Part shown: piece after piece, positions 39,515 through 48,629 of the stretch
Layout of the letters: each line of letters opens with the position of its first letter
How positions within the stretch are numbered: position 1 is the stretch's first letter
Assembly (NCBI RefSeq): GCF_014199535.1
Contig: NZ_JACHNV010000001.1
Coordinates: 992,001 to 1,056,000, forward strand
DNA length: 64,000 nucleotides
Origin: Hymenobacter latericoloratus
GTDB taxonomy: Bacteria > Bacteroidota > Bacteroidia > Cytophagales > Hymenobacteraceae
Reading direction: 5' to 3'
The notes under the pieces: generated by a model
What the model was told of the DNA's origin: nothing
Database searches by the model: none
What the model saw: the letters and a program-made list of their open reading frames with translations, nothing else
Position numbers and translations under genes: made by a program

Positions 39515-39548
39515 GAAATTTTTAATAATTATGTGTAAAGTGTTTGTG

Positions 39549-41669
39549 TCAGGCTTCTAACTTCTCCAAAATCTCCTGCGCTGCTACGGCAATAACAGTC
39601 CCGGGGCCATACACGCCGACAACGCCGGCGTTGTAGAGGAAGTCGTAGTCTTGGGCGGGAATGACGCCGCCGGCAATAACGAGGATGTCTTCGCGGCCGA
39701 GCTGCCGGAGCTCCGCAATGAGCTGCGGAATCAGGGTTTTGTGGCCGGCGGCGAGGCTGCTCACGCCCACTACGTGAACGTCGTTCTCGGCGGCCTGGCG
39801 GGCTACCTCGGCGGGCGTCTGGAACAGGGGCGCAATGTCCACGTCGAAGCCTACGTCGGCGAAGGAGGTAGCAATTACTTTGGAGCCCCGGTCGTGGCCG
39901 TCCTGGCCCATTTTGGCCACCATCATGCGGGGCCGGCGGCCTTCGCGGGTGGCAAATTCGTCGGCCATCTGGCGGGCCTTGGCAAACTGCTCGTCGTAGT
40001 TCATTTCCTGAGAATACACGCCCGAAATAGCCCGAATGGTAGCCTGGTGGCGGCCGTACACTTTCTCTAGGGCATCGGAAATCTCGCCGAGGGTAGCACG
40101 CAGGCGGGCGGCCTGCACGGCCAGGGCTAGCAGATTGTCGTTGCCGGTGCGGGCAGCTTCTGTCAGGGCCTCCAGGGTCTGCTGCACGGCGGCGCTGTCG
40201 CGGGTGGCTTTAATCTGGTTCAGGCGCGCAATCTGCGACTCGCGCACGGCGGCGTTGTCGATGTCGAGCACCTCAATATCGGTGGCCTCGTCTACGCGGT
40301 ACTTGTTCACGCCTACCACGATTTCCTTGCCCGAGTCGATGCGGGCCTGCTTGCGGGCGGCGGCTTCCTCGATGCGCATTTTGGGCAGGCCGGTTTCAAT
40401 GGCCTTGGCCATGCCGCCCAGCCCCTCTACTTCCTGAATCAGGGCCCAGGCTTTATCGGCCAGCTCGTGGGTAAGGGTTTCCACGTAGTAGGAGCCGCCC
40501 CAGGGGTCCACCACGCGGGTAATGTCCGTTTCGTGCTGAATATAGAGCTGAGTGTTGCGGGCAATGCGGGCCGAGAAGTCGGTGGGCAGGGCTATGGCTT
40601 CGTCGAGGGCGTTGGTGTGCAGGCTCTGGGTGCCGCCCAGGGCCGCGGCCATAGCCTCGATGCAGGTACGGGCCACGTTGTTGAAGGGGTCTTGCTCCGT
40701 GAGCGAGTAGCCCGAGGTCTGGCAGTGCGTGCGTAGGGCCAGGCTCTTGGGGTTTTGGGGCTCGAACTGCTTGATAAGCTTGGCCCAGAGCAGGCGGCCG
40801 GCCCGCATCTTAGCAATTTCCATAAAGTGGTTCATGCCAATAGCCCAGAAGAACGACAGGCGCGGAGCAAAGTCGTCAATCTTCATACCCGCCGCCAAAC
40901 CGGCCCGCACGTACTCCAGCCCATCGGCCAGGGTGTAGGCCAGCTCCAGATCCGCAGTAGCCCCGGCTTCCTGCATGTGGTAGCCCGAGATGCTGATGGA
41001 GTTGAACTTGGGCATATGCTGCGCCGTGAAGCTGAAAATATCCGCAATGATGCGCATGCTCGGCAGGGGCGGGTAGATGTACGTATTGCGCACCATGAAC
41101 TCCTTCAGAATATCATTCTGAATGGTGCCCGCCAGCTTCTCGGGCGTTACGCCCTGCTCCTCGGCCGCCACAATGTAGAAGGCCATAATGGGCAGCACCG
41201 CCCCATTCATGGTCATCGACACCGACATCTGATCCAGCGGAATCTCATCGAACAAGAGCTTCATGTCCTCCACCGAATCAATAGCCACGCCGGCCTTGCC
41301 CACGTCGCCTACCACGCGCGGGTGGTCGGAGTCGTAGCCCCGGTGGGTAGCCAGGTCAAACGCCACCGAGAGGCCCTTCTGTCCGCCCGCCAGGTTGCGA
41401 CGGTAGAAAGCGTTACTTTCCTCGGCGGTTGAGAAGCCCGCGTACTGCCGGATGGTCCAGGGATTCTGGATGTACATGGTGCTGTAGGGCCCGCGCAGGT
41501 AGGGCGCCTGCCCCGCCCCAAAACCGAGGTGGCCGAGGTGCTGCACGTCCTGCGCGGTGTAAAACTGCTTCAGCGCAATGCCTTCGGGCGTGGAAGTTTC
41601 GGTAGCGTCAGCGGGCGGCGCGGGCAGCTGAGCCGCGTCGTAGGCTATAGTTGAGAAGTCGGGCTTCAT
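39549..41669 (-). CDS. scpA: methylmalonyl-CoA mutase, large (cobalamin-binding) subunit
   Basis: Interconverts (R)-methylmalonyl-CoA and succinyl-CoA using adenosylcobalamin. The 706-residue protein has the N-terminal TIM-barrel with [27 protein letters not shown], and the C-terminal cobalamin domain with the base-off motif GQDGHDRG (DxHxxG) and later VIAGGVIP. Length and layout match the catalytic subunit of the two-subunit enzymes. The small subunit gene (mutA) lies directly upstream on the same strand, 111 bases away, so they form an operon. The AT-rich island begins right after its stop. MeaB at 25.4 kb is its chaperone. Confidence 0.95.
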   Translation of the reverse strand: MKPDFSTIAYDAAQLPAPPADATETSTPEGIALKQFYTAQDVQHLGHLGFGAGQAPYLRGPYSTMYIQNPWTIRQYAGFSTAEESNAFYRRNLAGGQKGLSVAFDLATHRGYDSDHPRVVGDVGKAGVAIDSVEDMKLLFDEIPLDQMSVSMTMNGAVLPIMAFYIVAAEEQGVTPEKLAGTIQNDILKEFMVRNTYIYPPLPSMRIIADIFSFTAQHMPKFNSISISGYHMQEAGATADLELAYTLADGLEYVRAGLAAGMKIDDFAPRLSFFWAIGMNHFMEIAKMRAGRLLWAKLIKQFEPQNPKSLALRTHCQTSGYSLTEQDPFNNVARTCIEAMAAALGGTQSLHTNALDEAIALPTDFSARIARNTQLYIQHETDITRVVDPWGGSYYVETLTHELADKAWALIQEVEGLGGMAKAIETGLPKMRIEEAAARKQARIDSGKEIVVGVNKYRVDEATDIEVLDIDNAAVRESQIARLNQIKATRDSAAVQQTLEALTEAARTGNDNLLALAVQAARLRATLGEISDALEKVYGRHQATIRAISGVYSQEMNYDEQFAKARQMADEFATREGRRPRMMVAKMGQDGHDRGSKVIATSFADVGFDVDIAPLFQTPAEVARQAAENDVHVVGVSSLAAGHKTLIPQLIAELRQLGREDILVIAGGVIPAQDYDFLYNAGVVGVYGPGTVIAVAAQEILEKLEA

Positions 41670-41674
41670 TTCAG

Positions 41675-41790
41675 TTAATAGTTGTGAGTTGCCAGTTGTC
41701 AGTCAGGTAGGAGTAGTGGGTTATTGGTTGCCAGACCATCTTAAAAAAGAACTGGCAACGGACAACTCACCACTGACAACTCATTTTTTC
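41675..41790. repeat. imperfect palindrome between mutase subunits
   Basis: A left arm containing GTTGTGAGTTGCCAGTTGTCAG is partly mirrored by ACTGGCAAC, GGACAACTCACC and ACTGACAACTC on the right. It sits in the intercistronic gap of the mutase operon and could fold as a hairpin in the mRNA, perhaps to set the subunit ratio. Sequence differs from families A and B. Confidence 0.55.
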
Positions 41791-43559
41791 CCCTGCAGGC
41801 GGGCCAGTACGTCTTCAGTAGAATATCCCTGCACGGTGAATTCCTTGAAGCCGAACACGTGCACGGCTTCCTGCATGGTGGCCAGGTCGGCGGTGAGCAG
41901 GGCGGGGGGGATGAAGTTGGGCTCGTCGATGGGGACGTGGCTGATAGCGCGGGAGAGGCGGCCGAACTGCTCGGGGGTAGCGTACATCAGCGTAGCTTCC
42001 TCGGCCGAGGAAAACAGCACCGACAATGTGCCCTCCGGGTGGGCGGCGCGTAGCTCCAGCCGTTCCGTTTCCGGCAGGGTTTGCAGAAACGACTCCAGAA
42101 TAATCTGGTTGGTGTGGGCGCCCAGCAGCACCATGGCGGCGCGCTTCTTCTTTTTCTCCCGCCGCTCGAAGTGCAGGGCCGTAGCCAGCCGCAGTACCTC
42201 GGTGGGGTAGGTGGCCCGGGTGCTGTCGAACTCCCGGCTGCGCAGCAGGCGCTTGGGGTTGTAGTCGAACTTCTCGTTGGGGTTCTGAAACTTGTTGGTG
42301 CCGACTACTACCTGCTCGCCGTTGGCAATGCGCCGGAACTGCGCCTGGGCCGAGGCGTGCAGCTCCTGCATAACCAGCCCCGTAGCGGCGGGCAGGCCAC
42401 CGGCCGCTTCTATCTTCTGGAACAGCGCCCAGGCCTCGCGGGCCAGCTGGTCGGTGAGGGTTTCGAGGTAGTAAGAGCCGGCGGCCGGGTCCTGCACTCT
42501 ATCGAGGTAGGCTTCCTCGCGCAGCAGCACCGGCAGGTTGCGGGCCAGGCGCTCGGCAAACTCGTTGGGGGCGTGAAACAGGCAGTCAAAAGCGCCCACG
42601 CTCACGGCATCGGCCCCACCCATTACGGCGCTCATGGCCTCGGTGGTGGTGCGCAGCAGGTTGGTGTGCGGGTCGAGGGTAGTCTGGCTCCAGGTGGCGG
42701 TGCTGGCGAAAATGGTGAGGCTTTGAGTTGCTTCGGGGGGTAGGCCGTAGGCGTGCAGCAGGGTAGCCCACAGGCGGCGCAGGGCCCGCAGCTTGGCTAT
42801 TTCAAAAAAGTAGTTTGGGCCCACGGCTACGTGCAGGTGCATGGCCGCGGCTACTGTTTCCACGGAAAGATGGGTGGCAGGCAGCTCGCTGAGGTAGGCG
42901 GCCGCCGTGGACAAGGCAAAGGCAATTTGCTGGGTAGCCGTAGCGCCGCGGTTACCATAATAGGCTACATCCAGCCCCAGCGCCCGGAACCCGGGCCAGT
43001 TTTCGCTCAGGCGGATAGCGGTACGCACCTCATCCAGCTGCGCCTTCAGGTCGGGGGCGTGGCGGGTAACTGGGTCGGCCACCAGGAAGCCCCGGGGCGA
43101 AACGTCCAGCGCGGCCAGGCGCTGCATCAGGCGGCCCGCGCCGCTGCGCACGGTGTAGCCCACGTACGTGTCGGCGAGGGGTAGGCGCTGGTGTAGCTGC
43201 TCTACATCGAAGCCCTCGGCGTGGCCCAGCACGAAGTGGGCGCCATCGGCCCCACGGGTCAGGGCGTCGGCGGCCCGTTCCACGGTTGCGCGGCCGCGCT
43301 CCAGGGCGGGTACCGAGTACGTGGGCACATTGCGCCAGTGGGCCTCGGGCCGGACCTGGGGGGTAGGGGAGCCGCCCAGCTGCTGCAGGGCTTCCTGATG
43401 GTAGAAGGGCTGCACCGCAAACCCGTCGGGCGTCTGCCAGGTCAGGGCGGCGGGGTCTTTGCCCTTCAGGTCGCGGGCAATGCGCTCCTGCCACTGCGGA
43501 GTAGTAACGGCGTCAAACTCAGAAAACGAAACAGGCGCGGGGCGCGGCGAATCGGCCAT
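41781..43559 (-). CDS. mutA: methylmalonyl-CoA mutase, small subunit
   Basis: Non-catalytic partner of the mutase heterodimer, 592 residues. It keeps the TIM-barrel-like fold (DGFAVQPFYHQEALQQLGG, RSGAGRLMQRLAALDVSPRGFLV, SYYLETLTDQLAREAWALFQKIEAAGGL) and a C-terminal flavodoxin-like domain, but lacks the cobalamin base-off DxHxxG motif, as expected for MutA. It starts at ATG 43559. The next gene downstream in the operon is the large subunit. A near-consensus promoter element (TATCTTTA) is 47 bases upstream. Confidence 0.93.
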   Translation of the reverse strand: MADSPRPAPVSFSEFDAVTTPQWQERIARDLKGKDPAALTWQTPDGFAVQPFYHQEALQQLGGSPTPQVRPEAHWRNVPTYSVPALERGRATVERAADALTRGADGAHFVLGHAEGFDVEQLHQRLPLADTYVGYTVRSGAGRLMQRLAALDVSPRGFLVADPVTRHAPDLKAQLDEVRTAIRLSENWPGFRALGLDVAYYGNRGATATQQIAFALSTAAAYLSELPATHLSVETVAAAMHLHVAVGPNYFFEIAKLRALRRLWATLLHAYGLPPEATQSLTIFASTATWSQTTLDPHTNLLRTTTEAMSAVMGGADAVSVGAFDCLFHAPNEFAERLARNLPVLLREEAYLDRVQDPAAGSYYLETLTDQLAREAWALFQKIEAAGGLPAATGLVMQELHASAQAQFRRIANGEQVVVGTNKFQNPNEKFDYNPKRLLRSREFDSTRATYPTEVLRLATALHFERREKKKKRAAMVLLGAHTNQIILESFLQTLPETERLELRAAHPEGTLSVLFSSAEEATLMYATPEQFGRLSRAISHVPIDEPNFIPPALLTADLATMQEAVHVFGFKEFTVQGYSTEDVLARLQGKK

Positions 43560-43661
43560 AATGCGGCGGGTGGGGTGGGAGAAAAATGGCCCCGAGAGGC
43601 GGGCTTAAAGATACCGGTTCGGGCTCATAATGCCACCTTGGAAGCGGGTAGCTCAACCCTA

Positions 43662-43669
43662 TACCTTTG
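43662..43669 (+). promoter_or_regulatory. -7 promoter element (TAnnTTTG)
   Basis: TACCTTTG with TTG 21 bases upstream (43638-43640); 14 bases before the ATG at 43684, so the leader of the mRNA would be only about 10 bases long. Confidence 0.6.
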
Positions 43670-43683
43670 TGCGCTTTTTTAGG

Positions 43684-44958
43684 ATGCTTCCCATCCGCGT
43701 TTTCTATTTGATTGTTGTGTACCTGAAACAACCTGTACTCCTCGGAGCTCTCCTGCTTGGGGCTGCTTTCGCGCAAGCTCAAACCAATTTCCGGCCCGGC
43801 TACGTGGTAACACTGGCCGGCGACACCCTGAAGGGCGAAGTGGACTCGCGCGGAGCCCAGCGCAATGCCCGCCTCAGCCGCTTCCGGACTGCCAAATCAG
43901 CTCCTGTTACCGAATACCGCCCCCAGCAGCTGCGCGGCTATGGCTTCACCGACGACCGGGTGTACCAGACGGAAACCGTGCTGCTCAGCGACTCAGTTCG
44001 GCGCGAAGGATTGCCGGACCTGAAAGAAGAAGCTTTTCCGCGTGCTTCTTTTCTTGAAGTAATTGTGCAAGGCCCAGCCAGTCTGCTCTACCTGCGCGAT
44101 GAGCGCAGCAAAGACCATTATTACCTGCGCACGCCGGGCCGGCCTCTGCAAGAGCTGATTCAGACAACTCAGGAGGTAGTGCGGAATGGAGTCACGTATT
44201 GGCAAAAGTCGGATGAGTTTCGACGTGTCCTGGCCGCTGCTACCCAGCAGTGTCCGGCGGTACAGCCTGCTATTACTACCGTCCGGTACGACCAGGCTGG
44301 ACTCATCCGCATTGTGCGCGCTTATAACGAGTGCGTTGGTGGGGTGTCAGTCGCGCCGGCAGCTGCAAGCCGTAAAAATCATGTGCGGTTAGGCCTAGTG
44401 CTGGGGGCCGAGAGAAGCCAGCTTGTTTTAGATGACTACCCCGATCTGCAGGCCAAAGGTACCAGCTCGGTTCAGCCGGTAGTGGGCCTGGCCGCAAATC
44501 TTTACCCGACCGGCGCGAGTCGCACCCTTTCGGCGCGGGTCGAAGCGCTGTATGAAAAGCAGTCCTACCGGGCCGAAACCCGGTTGAGCACCGGCACCAT
44601 GCGCAACTACCGCGTAACGCTGGAAAGTATCCGGTTGCCCATAACAATACGCTATACGTACCCGAAAGGAGCTGTCCGGCCGGTTGTATATGCTGGCTAT
44701 GCATTCGGCCTTTTCCTGACAAATACCGCTGAGGTTCAAGGATCTTACGGCTGGAACCCGTGGCTATTCGCCAACAACCCACGCGACCTGGAGCAGGGCA
44801 TTATGGTAGGCGCCGGCCTGACAACGGCCCGGGCCGCCGGCCGCAATCTGGCCGTGGATCTGCGCTACGAGCGCTCCGACGGATTTCTTGATGCAACAGC
44901 TCTGGGCAGCCGCGTCAACCGGGTTTACCTGCTGCTGAGCTACGACCTGACCAAGTAA
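43684..44958 (+). CDS. outer-membrane beta-barrel protein
   Basis: A 424-residue exported protein. ATG 43684 starts a signal peptide with core VLLGALLLGAAFAQAQ. The mature part begins NFRPGYVVTLAGDTLKGEVDSRGAQRNARLSRFRT, a motif (GYVVTxxGDTLxGxxxxR) common in Bacteroidota exported proteins, followed by domain KDHYYLRTP and a C-terminal barrel (NHVRLGLVLGAERSQ to VYLLLSYDLTK) with PorT-like strands. It ends in a polar residue rather than F. The upstream promoter has a very short leader. Function unknown; resembles outer-membrane beta-barrel domain proteins. Confidence 0.8.
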   Translation: MLPIRVFYLIVVYLKQPVLLGALLLGAAFAQAQTNFRPGYVVTLAGDTLKGEVDSRGAQRNARLSRFRTAKSAPVTEYRPQQLRGYGFTDDRVYQTETVLLSDSVRREGLPDLKEEAFPRASFLEVIVQGPASLLYLRDERSKDHYYLRTPGRPLQELIQTTQEVVRNGVTYWQKSDEFRRVLAAATQQCPAVQPAITTVRYDQAGLIRIVRAYNECVGGVSVAPAAASRKNHVRLGLVLGAERSQLVLDDYPDLQAKGTSSVQPVVGLAANLYPTGASRTLSARVEALYEKQSYRAETRLSTGTMRNYRVTLESIRLPITIRYTYPKGAVRPVVYAGYAFGLFLTNTAEVQGSYGWNPWLFANNPRDLEQGIMVGAGLTTARAAGRNLAVDLRYERSDGFLDATALGSRVNRVYLLLSYDLTK

Positions 44959-44972
44959 GCCCGCCAACCAGG

Positions 44973-45012
44973 AGCCGGGAGCAGAAGACCGGCCTTCTGT
45001 TCCCGGCTTCTT
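44973..45012 (+). terminator. intrinsic terminator of outer-membrane protein gene
   Basis: Hairpin of about 15 bp (AGCCGGGAGCAGAAG against CTTCTGTTCCCGGCT, one G-T pair) with a 6-base loop, followed by a pyrimidine-rich CTTCTTCTTTC tail. Confidence 0.75.
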
Positions 45013-45060
45013 CTTTCAGGGGGAAGCAGCCTCATCACCTCAACTCCCGTCGTGTGGCCT

Positions 45061-45068
45061 TACCTTTG
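45061..45068 (+). promoter_or_regulatory. -7 promoter element (TAnnTTTG)
   Basis: TACCTTTG, exact consensus, 27 bases upstream of the ATG at 45096. Confidence 0.55.
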
Positions 45069-45095
45069 CCCTTCGTTTTTCTTTCCTCTGACCCC

Positions 45096-45860
45096 ATGCA
45101 ACTTCTTCGTTCCCGCTTGGCGGCCTTAAGTCTGCTGACGGCCGTAGCCCTGGCCCCCGCCTGCCAGCGCGGTGCCTACGTGCCCAAGGCTCAGCTGGCC
45201 CCCGTTACGGCCCAGCCCGTCGGCAAATCCGCTCCCGAGGACCCCCAAGCCGCCGCCACCATTGCCCCCTACCGCCAGCGCGTAACCGAGCAGATGACGG
45301 CCGTCATCGGGCAGGCCCCGGTAGCTATTACCAAAGGCGGCGGCGAGTCGCCGCTGTCCAACTTCGTGGCCGATATTCAGCGGGTGCGGGCCAGCCGGGA
45401 GCTGAAGCAGCCCATGGACCTGGGCGTGATGACCAACGGCGGCCTGCGGGCTCCCATCCCGGCCGGCGCCGTTACCGTGGGCTCGGTGTTTGAGCTCATG
45501 CCCTTCGAGAACGAGCTGGTAGTGCTGGATGCCCCCGGCGCCGTGGTGCAGCAGCTTTTCGACTACGCCGCCCGCGTTAAAATGCCGGTTTCGGGGGCTA
45601 CGTACGTGGTTTCGGCCGAAGGCAAGCCCCAGGAGGTGCGCATTGGGGGGCAGCCTCTTGATGCTTCCCGCACCTACACCATCGCCATTTCCGATTACCT
45701 GGCCGGGGGCGGCGACAACCTCACGTTCTTTAAGGCCCTGAAGCCGCGCGGTACCGGCGTGCTGCTGCGCTCCGCCATCGTGGACTACATCCGCGAGCTG
45801 GCCCAGCAGGGCAAGCCCATTGAGGCCAAAGTAGAAGGCCGCGTGCGGATGAGTAACTGA
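45096..45860 (+). CDS. 5'-nucleotidase C-terminal domain lipoprotein
   Basis: A 254-residue protein corresponding only to the C-terminal substrate-binding domain of UshA-type 5'-nucleotidases. ATG 45096 begins a lipoprotein-type signal (RSRLAALSLLTAVALAPAC, Cys 23), so it should be lipid-anchored; the lipobox is not perfect. The domain has GGGESPLSNFVADIQRV, VMTNGGLRAPIPAG and VFELMPFENELVVLD, then GDNLTFFKAL, all typical. The metallophosphatase half of the enzyme is in the next gene, 128 bases downstream. Together they should make a periplasmic nucleotidase. Confidence 0.88.
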   Translation: MQLLRSRLAALSLLTAVALAPACQRGAYVPKAQLAPVTAQPVGKSAPEDPQAAATIAPYRQRVTEQMTAVIGQAPVAITKGGGESPLSNFVADIQRVRASRELKQPMDLGVMTNGGLRAPIPAGAVTVGSVFELMPFENELVVLDAPGAVVQQLFDYAARVKMPVSGATYVVSAEGKPQEVRIGGQPLDASRTYTIAISDYLAGGGDNLTFFKALKPRGTGVLLRSAIVDYIRELAQQGKPIEAKVEGRVRMSN

Positions 45861-45988
45861 GCAGAAAGAGTAATGGCATAGCTGCGCGGTTGGCGCGAGA
45901 AGTGCTGCCACACCACATCTATTCCGTTACTCCGCCACTGCGCTACCCTTCTTACTCCCTTATTCAATTCCTCAGCTACTCTTCCACC

Positions 45989-46918
45989 ATGGACCGTCGC
46001 GAATTTCTGAAGCATACCGGCCTGGGGGCCGCTACTCTGGGCCTGCTGGGCGTTTCGGCGCTGCCCGCCACCGCCGCCGATAAAAAGGCTACCCGCCTCA
46101 CCATTCTGCATACCAACGACATGCACTCCCGCATCGAGCCCTTCCCCGACAATGCTACCCAATGGGCCGGCATGGGCGGCATGGCCAAGCGGGCGGCCCT
46201 CATTGAGCAAATCCGGAAGCAGGAGCCGAATGTGCTGCTGCTGGATTCCGGCGACATCTGGCAGGGCACGCCCTACTTCAACTTCTTCCAGGGCGAGCTG
46301 GAGTACAAGCTGATGAGCCAGATGGCCTACGACGCCAGCACCCTGGGCAACCACGACTTCGACAATGGCCTGGAGGGCCTGCAGAAACAGCTGCCCCACG
46401 CCACCTTCCCCTTCCTGATTGCCAACTACGACTTCTCCCAAACCATCCTGGCCGGCAAGTTTCAGCCGTATAAGGTGTTCGAGAAGCAAGGCATCCGGGT
46501 GGGCGTGTTCGGGCTGGGCATTGAGCTGTCGGGCCTGGTCGGCGACAAAAACTTTGGTGCCACCCAGTACCTCGACCCCGTGGCTACGGCCAAAAACATG
46601 GTAGCCAAGCTGCGCGGCCCCGAGAAGTGCGACATGGTCATCTGCCTCTCTCACCTGGGCTACAAGTACGAAAGCGCCAAAATAGACGACCGGAAACTGG
46701 CCGCCCAGGTCAGCGGCATCGACCTGATTCTGGGCGGGCACACCCATACCTTCCTTGAGAAGCCCGAGCCCATTGCCAGCCCCAACGGCCGCACCACCCT
46801 GGTGAACCAGGTGGGCTGGTCGGGCATCAACCTGGGCCGCCTCGATTACTCTTTTGAGCGGGGCGCGCGCCAGCCGGTGGTAGCCGCTACCGCCGTTGTT
46901 CCCGTACAAGCCGCGTAG
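45989..46918 (+). CDS. Tat-exported metallophosphatase (5'-nucleotidase catalytic domain)
   Basis: The catalytic half of an UshA-like 5'-nucleotidase, 309 residues. ATG 45989 begins a twin-arginine signal (DRREFLKHTGLGAATLGLLG). Metal ligands: ILHTNDMHSR, LLDSGDIWQG, TLGNHDFDNG, ICLSHLGYKYE and GGHTHTF, in the standard order of calcineurin-like phosphatases. The C-terminal nucleotidase domain is missing here and lies in the gene just upstream. Substrate is likely 5'-nucleotides or a related phosphate ester. The frame is open 33 codons further upstream, in sequence unlike protein. Confidence 0.92.
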   Translation: MDRREFLKHTGLGAATLGLLGVSALPATAADKKATRLTILHTNDMHSRIEPFPDNATQWAGMGGMAKRAALIEQIRKQEPNVLLLDSGDIWQGTPYFNFFQGELEYKLMSQMAYDASTLGNHDFDNGLEGLQKQLPHATFPFLIANYDFSQTILAGKFQPYKVFEKQGIRVGVFGLGIELSGLVGDKNFGATQYLDPVATAKNMVAKLRGPEKCDMVICLSHLGYKYESAKIDDRKLAAQVSGIDLILGGHTHTFLEKPEPIASPNGRTTLVNQVGWSGINLGRLDYSFERGARQPVVAATAVVPVQAA

Positions 46919-47120
46919 TTACCAGGGAACGGCTTCGGTAGTACAGTGGCGCCGCTCCTGTGGTAAAAAGGCATAATAAGCAAGGGTTTGGGGCGTTTTT
47001 TTGTCTCCTGACTTTTCCACATTTTTGTCTCCCCCTAGAAAAAAAAGGGCCATTTTTGGCCGGTTGCCAGCCTGTTACTCTCCCCACCTGCACACCTGTT
47101 GCTTTTGCCCTATCTGATTG

Positions 47121-48620
47121 ATGCTGAAGGATTGTCGAACCGTATGGGCCAACTGTCTTCGCGTCATCAAGGCAACGATTGGTGAGCAGAGCTTCCGGAC
47201 GTGGTTTCAACCCATTGTGCCGGTGCAGCTCCACAATAACGTGTTGTTGATTCAGGTGCCCAGCACCTATTTCTACGAGTTTCTGGAAGAGCACTACGTG
47301 GAGGAGCTCAAGCGCGCCATCCACCAGGAGCTGGGCCCCGAGGGCCGGCTGGAGTATAGCATTGTGGTGGACCAGGGCAATGCCCAGCAGAAGCCGCGTA
47401 CGCTCAACCTGCCCACCACCCGCAAAGCCGCCGGCCCGGCCGCCGTTGTTACGCACGCGGCTACCTCCCTGGCGGCCAGCGCCCTGACGGGCTCGGCCCG
47501 CAATACGGCCGCCGCCTCGGTGGCGCCCGCCCCAGCCCCGCCTACCCTGCGCAACCCCTTCGAGGCCAGCAAAACCATTGAGCGCGACTACCTGAAGTCG
47601 CAGCTGAATACTACCTACACCTTCGAGAACTACATTGAGGGCGACTGTAACCGCCTGGCCCGCTCGGCGGGTTTGGCCGTGGCCAACAAGCCCGGTACTA
47701 CCTCCTTCAACCCCTTGATGGTGTACGGGGGGGTAGGGCTGGGCAAAACCCACCTGGTGCAGGCCATTGGCAACCACATCAAGGCCACGAACACCGATAA
47801 GTTCGTGCTGTACGTGTCGGCGGAGAAATTCACGAATCAGTTTATCGAAAGCCTGCGCTCCAACCAAGTGCAGGACTTCGCCAATTTCTACCTGCTGGTG
47901 GACATTCTGATTCTGGACGACGTGCAGTTTCTGTCGGGCAAGGACAAAACCCAGGAGATGTTCTTCCACATCTTCAACCACCTGCACCAGGCGGGCAAGC
48001 AGATTGTGATGACCTCGGACAGGCCGCCCCGCGACCTGGTGGGCCTGGAAGACCGTTTGCTTTCCCGCTTCAAATGGGGCCTGACCGCCGACCTGCAAAG
48101 CCCCGACTTTGAGACGCGCATGGCCATCATCCAGAACAAGATGCAGCAGGATGGCATCGACATCCCGCCGCAGGTAGTGGAGTACCTGGCCCACTCGGTG
48201 AATACCAACGTGCGGGAGTTGGAAGGCGTACTGATTTCGCTGGTGGCCCAGAGCAGCCTCAACCGCCGCGAGATTGACCTGGAAATGGCCAAGCAGGCGC
48301 TCCGCCACATCATTGAGGAGGTAGAAGCCGAAGTGAACCTCGATTTCATCCAGAAAACCTGCGCCGAATATTTTGGCGTGCCCCTGGATTTGCTGAAGGC
48401 CAAAACCCGCAAGAAAGAGGTGGTAACGGCCCGGCAAGTAGCCATGTACTTCGCCAAGGAGCACACTACGCACTCTCTGAAAAGCATCGGCCACCACTTC
48501 GGCGGCCGCGACCATAGCACCGTCATTCACTCCGTCCAGACGGTGTCGGACCTGATTGACTCCGACAAAGCCTTTCGGGGCACCATTGCCGAGCTGCGCA
48601 AGAAATTCGCCGGCAAGTAA
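47121..48620 (+). CDS. dnaA: chromosomal replication initiator protein DnaA
   Basis: Initiator of chromosome replication, 499 residues. Domain I (CLRVIKATIGEQSFRTWFQPI), a variable linker rich in Ala and Thr (residues about 90-150), AAA+ domain III with YGGVGLGKTHL (Walker A), LILDDVQFL (Walker B) and VRELEGVLISLVA, and domain IV with KEVVTARQVAMYFAKEHT and GGRDHSTVIHSV, the DnaA-box-binding signature. ATG 47121 is used; a TTG one codon before is in frame. No dnaN or gyrB follows, and the upstream 200 bases hold only one weak DnaA-box-like sequence (TTTTCCACA), so oriC is not proven here. Confidence 0.97.
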   Translation: MLKDCRTVWANCLRVIKATIGEQSFRTWFQPIVPVQLHNNVLLIQVPSTYFYEFLEEHYVEELKRAIHQELGPEGRLEYSIVVDQGNAQQKPRTLNLPTTRKAAGPAAVVTHAATSLAASALTGSARNTAAASVAPAPAPPTLRNPFEASKTIERDYLKSQLNTTYTFENYIEGDCNRLARSAGLAVANKPGTTSFNPLMVYGGVGLGKTHLVQAIGNHIKATNTDKFVLYVSAEKFTNQFIESLRSNQVQDFANFYLLVDILILDDVQFLSGKDKTQEMFFHIFNHLHQAGKQIVMTSDRPPRDLVGLEDRLLSRFKWGLTADLQSPDFETRMAIIQNKMQQDGIDIPPQVVEYLAHSVNTNVRELEGVLISLVAQSSLNRREIDLEMAKQALRHIIEEVEAEVNLDFIQKTCAEYFGVPLDLLKAKTRKKEVVTARQVAMYFAKEHTTHSLKSIGHHFGGRDHSTVIHSVQTVSDLIDSDKAFRGTIAELRKKFAGK

Positions 48621-48629
48621 GCTGGGTTT

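Larger units (their letters stand above)
38108..39545. other. AT-rich genomic island (two genes)
   Basis: GC content falls from about 60% to about 30% over roughly 1.4 kb and comes back abruptly on both sides. The island carries two overlapping genes on the minus strand and ends just before the mutase stop. I found no integrase, tRNA or convincing direct repeat at the ends. It is the clearest sign of horizontal transfer in the window. Confidence 0.85.

Noticed and set aside
38108..39545. Direct repeats or tRNA at the ends of the AT-rich island
   Set aside because: I compared both edges by eye and found no duplication longer than a few bases and no tRNA-like structure.
46919..47120. Possible oriC upstream of dnaA
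   Set aside because: Only one sequence close to a DnaA box (TTTTCCACA) and no cluster or unwinding element; not enough for an origin.
46887..48530. A 547-residue minus-strand open frame over dnaA
   Set aside because: Antisense shadow of a certain dnaA; composition is His/Gln/Val-rich without any domain.
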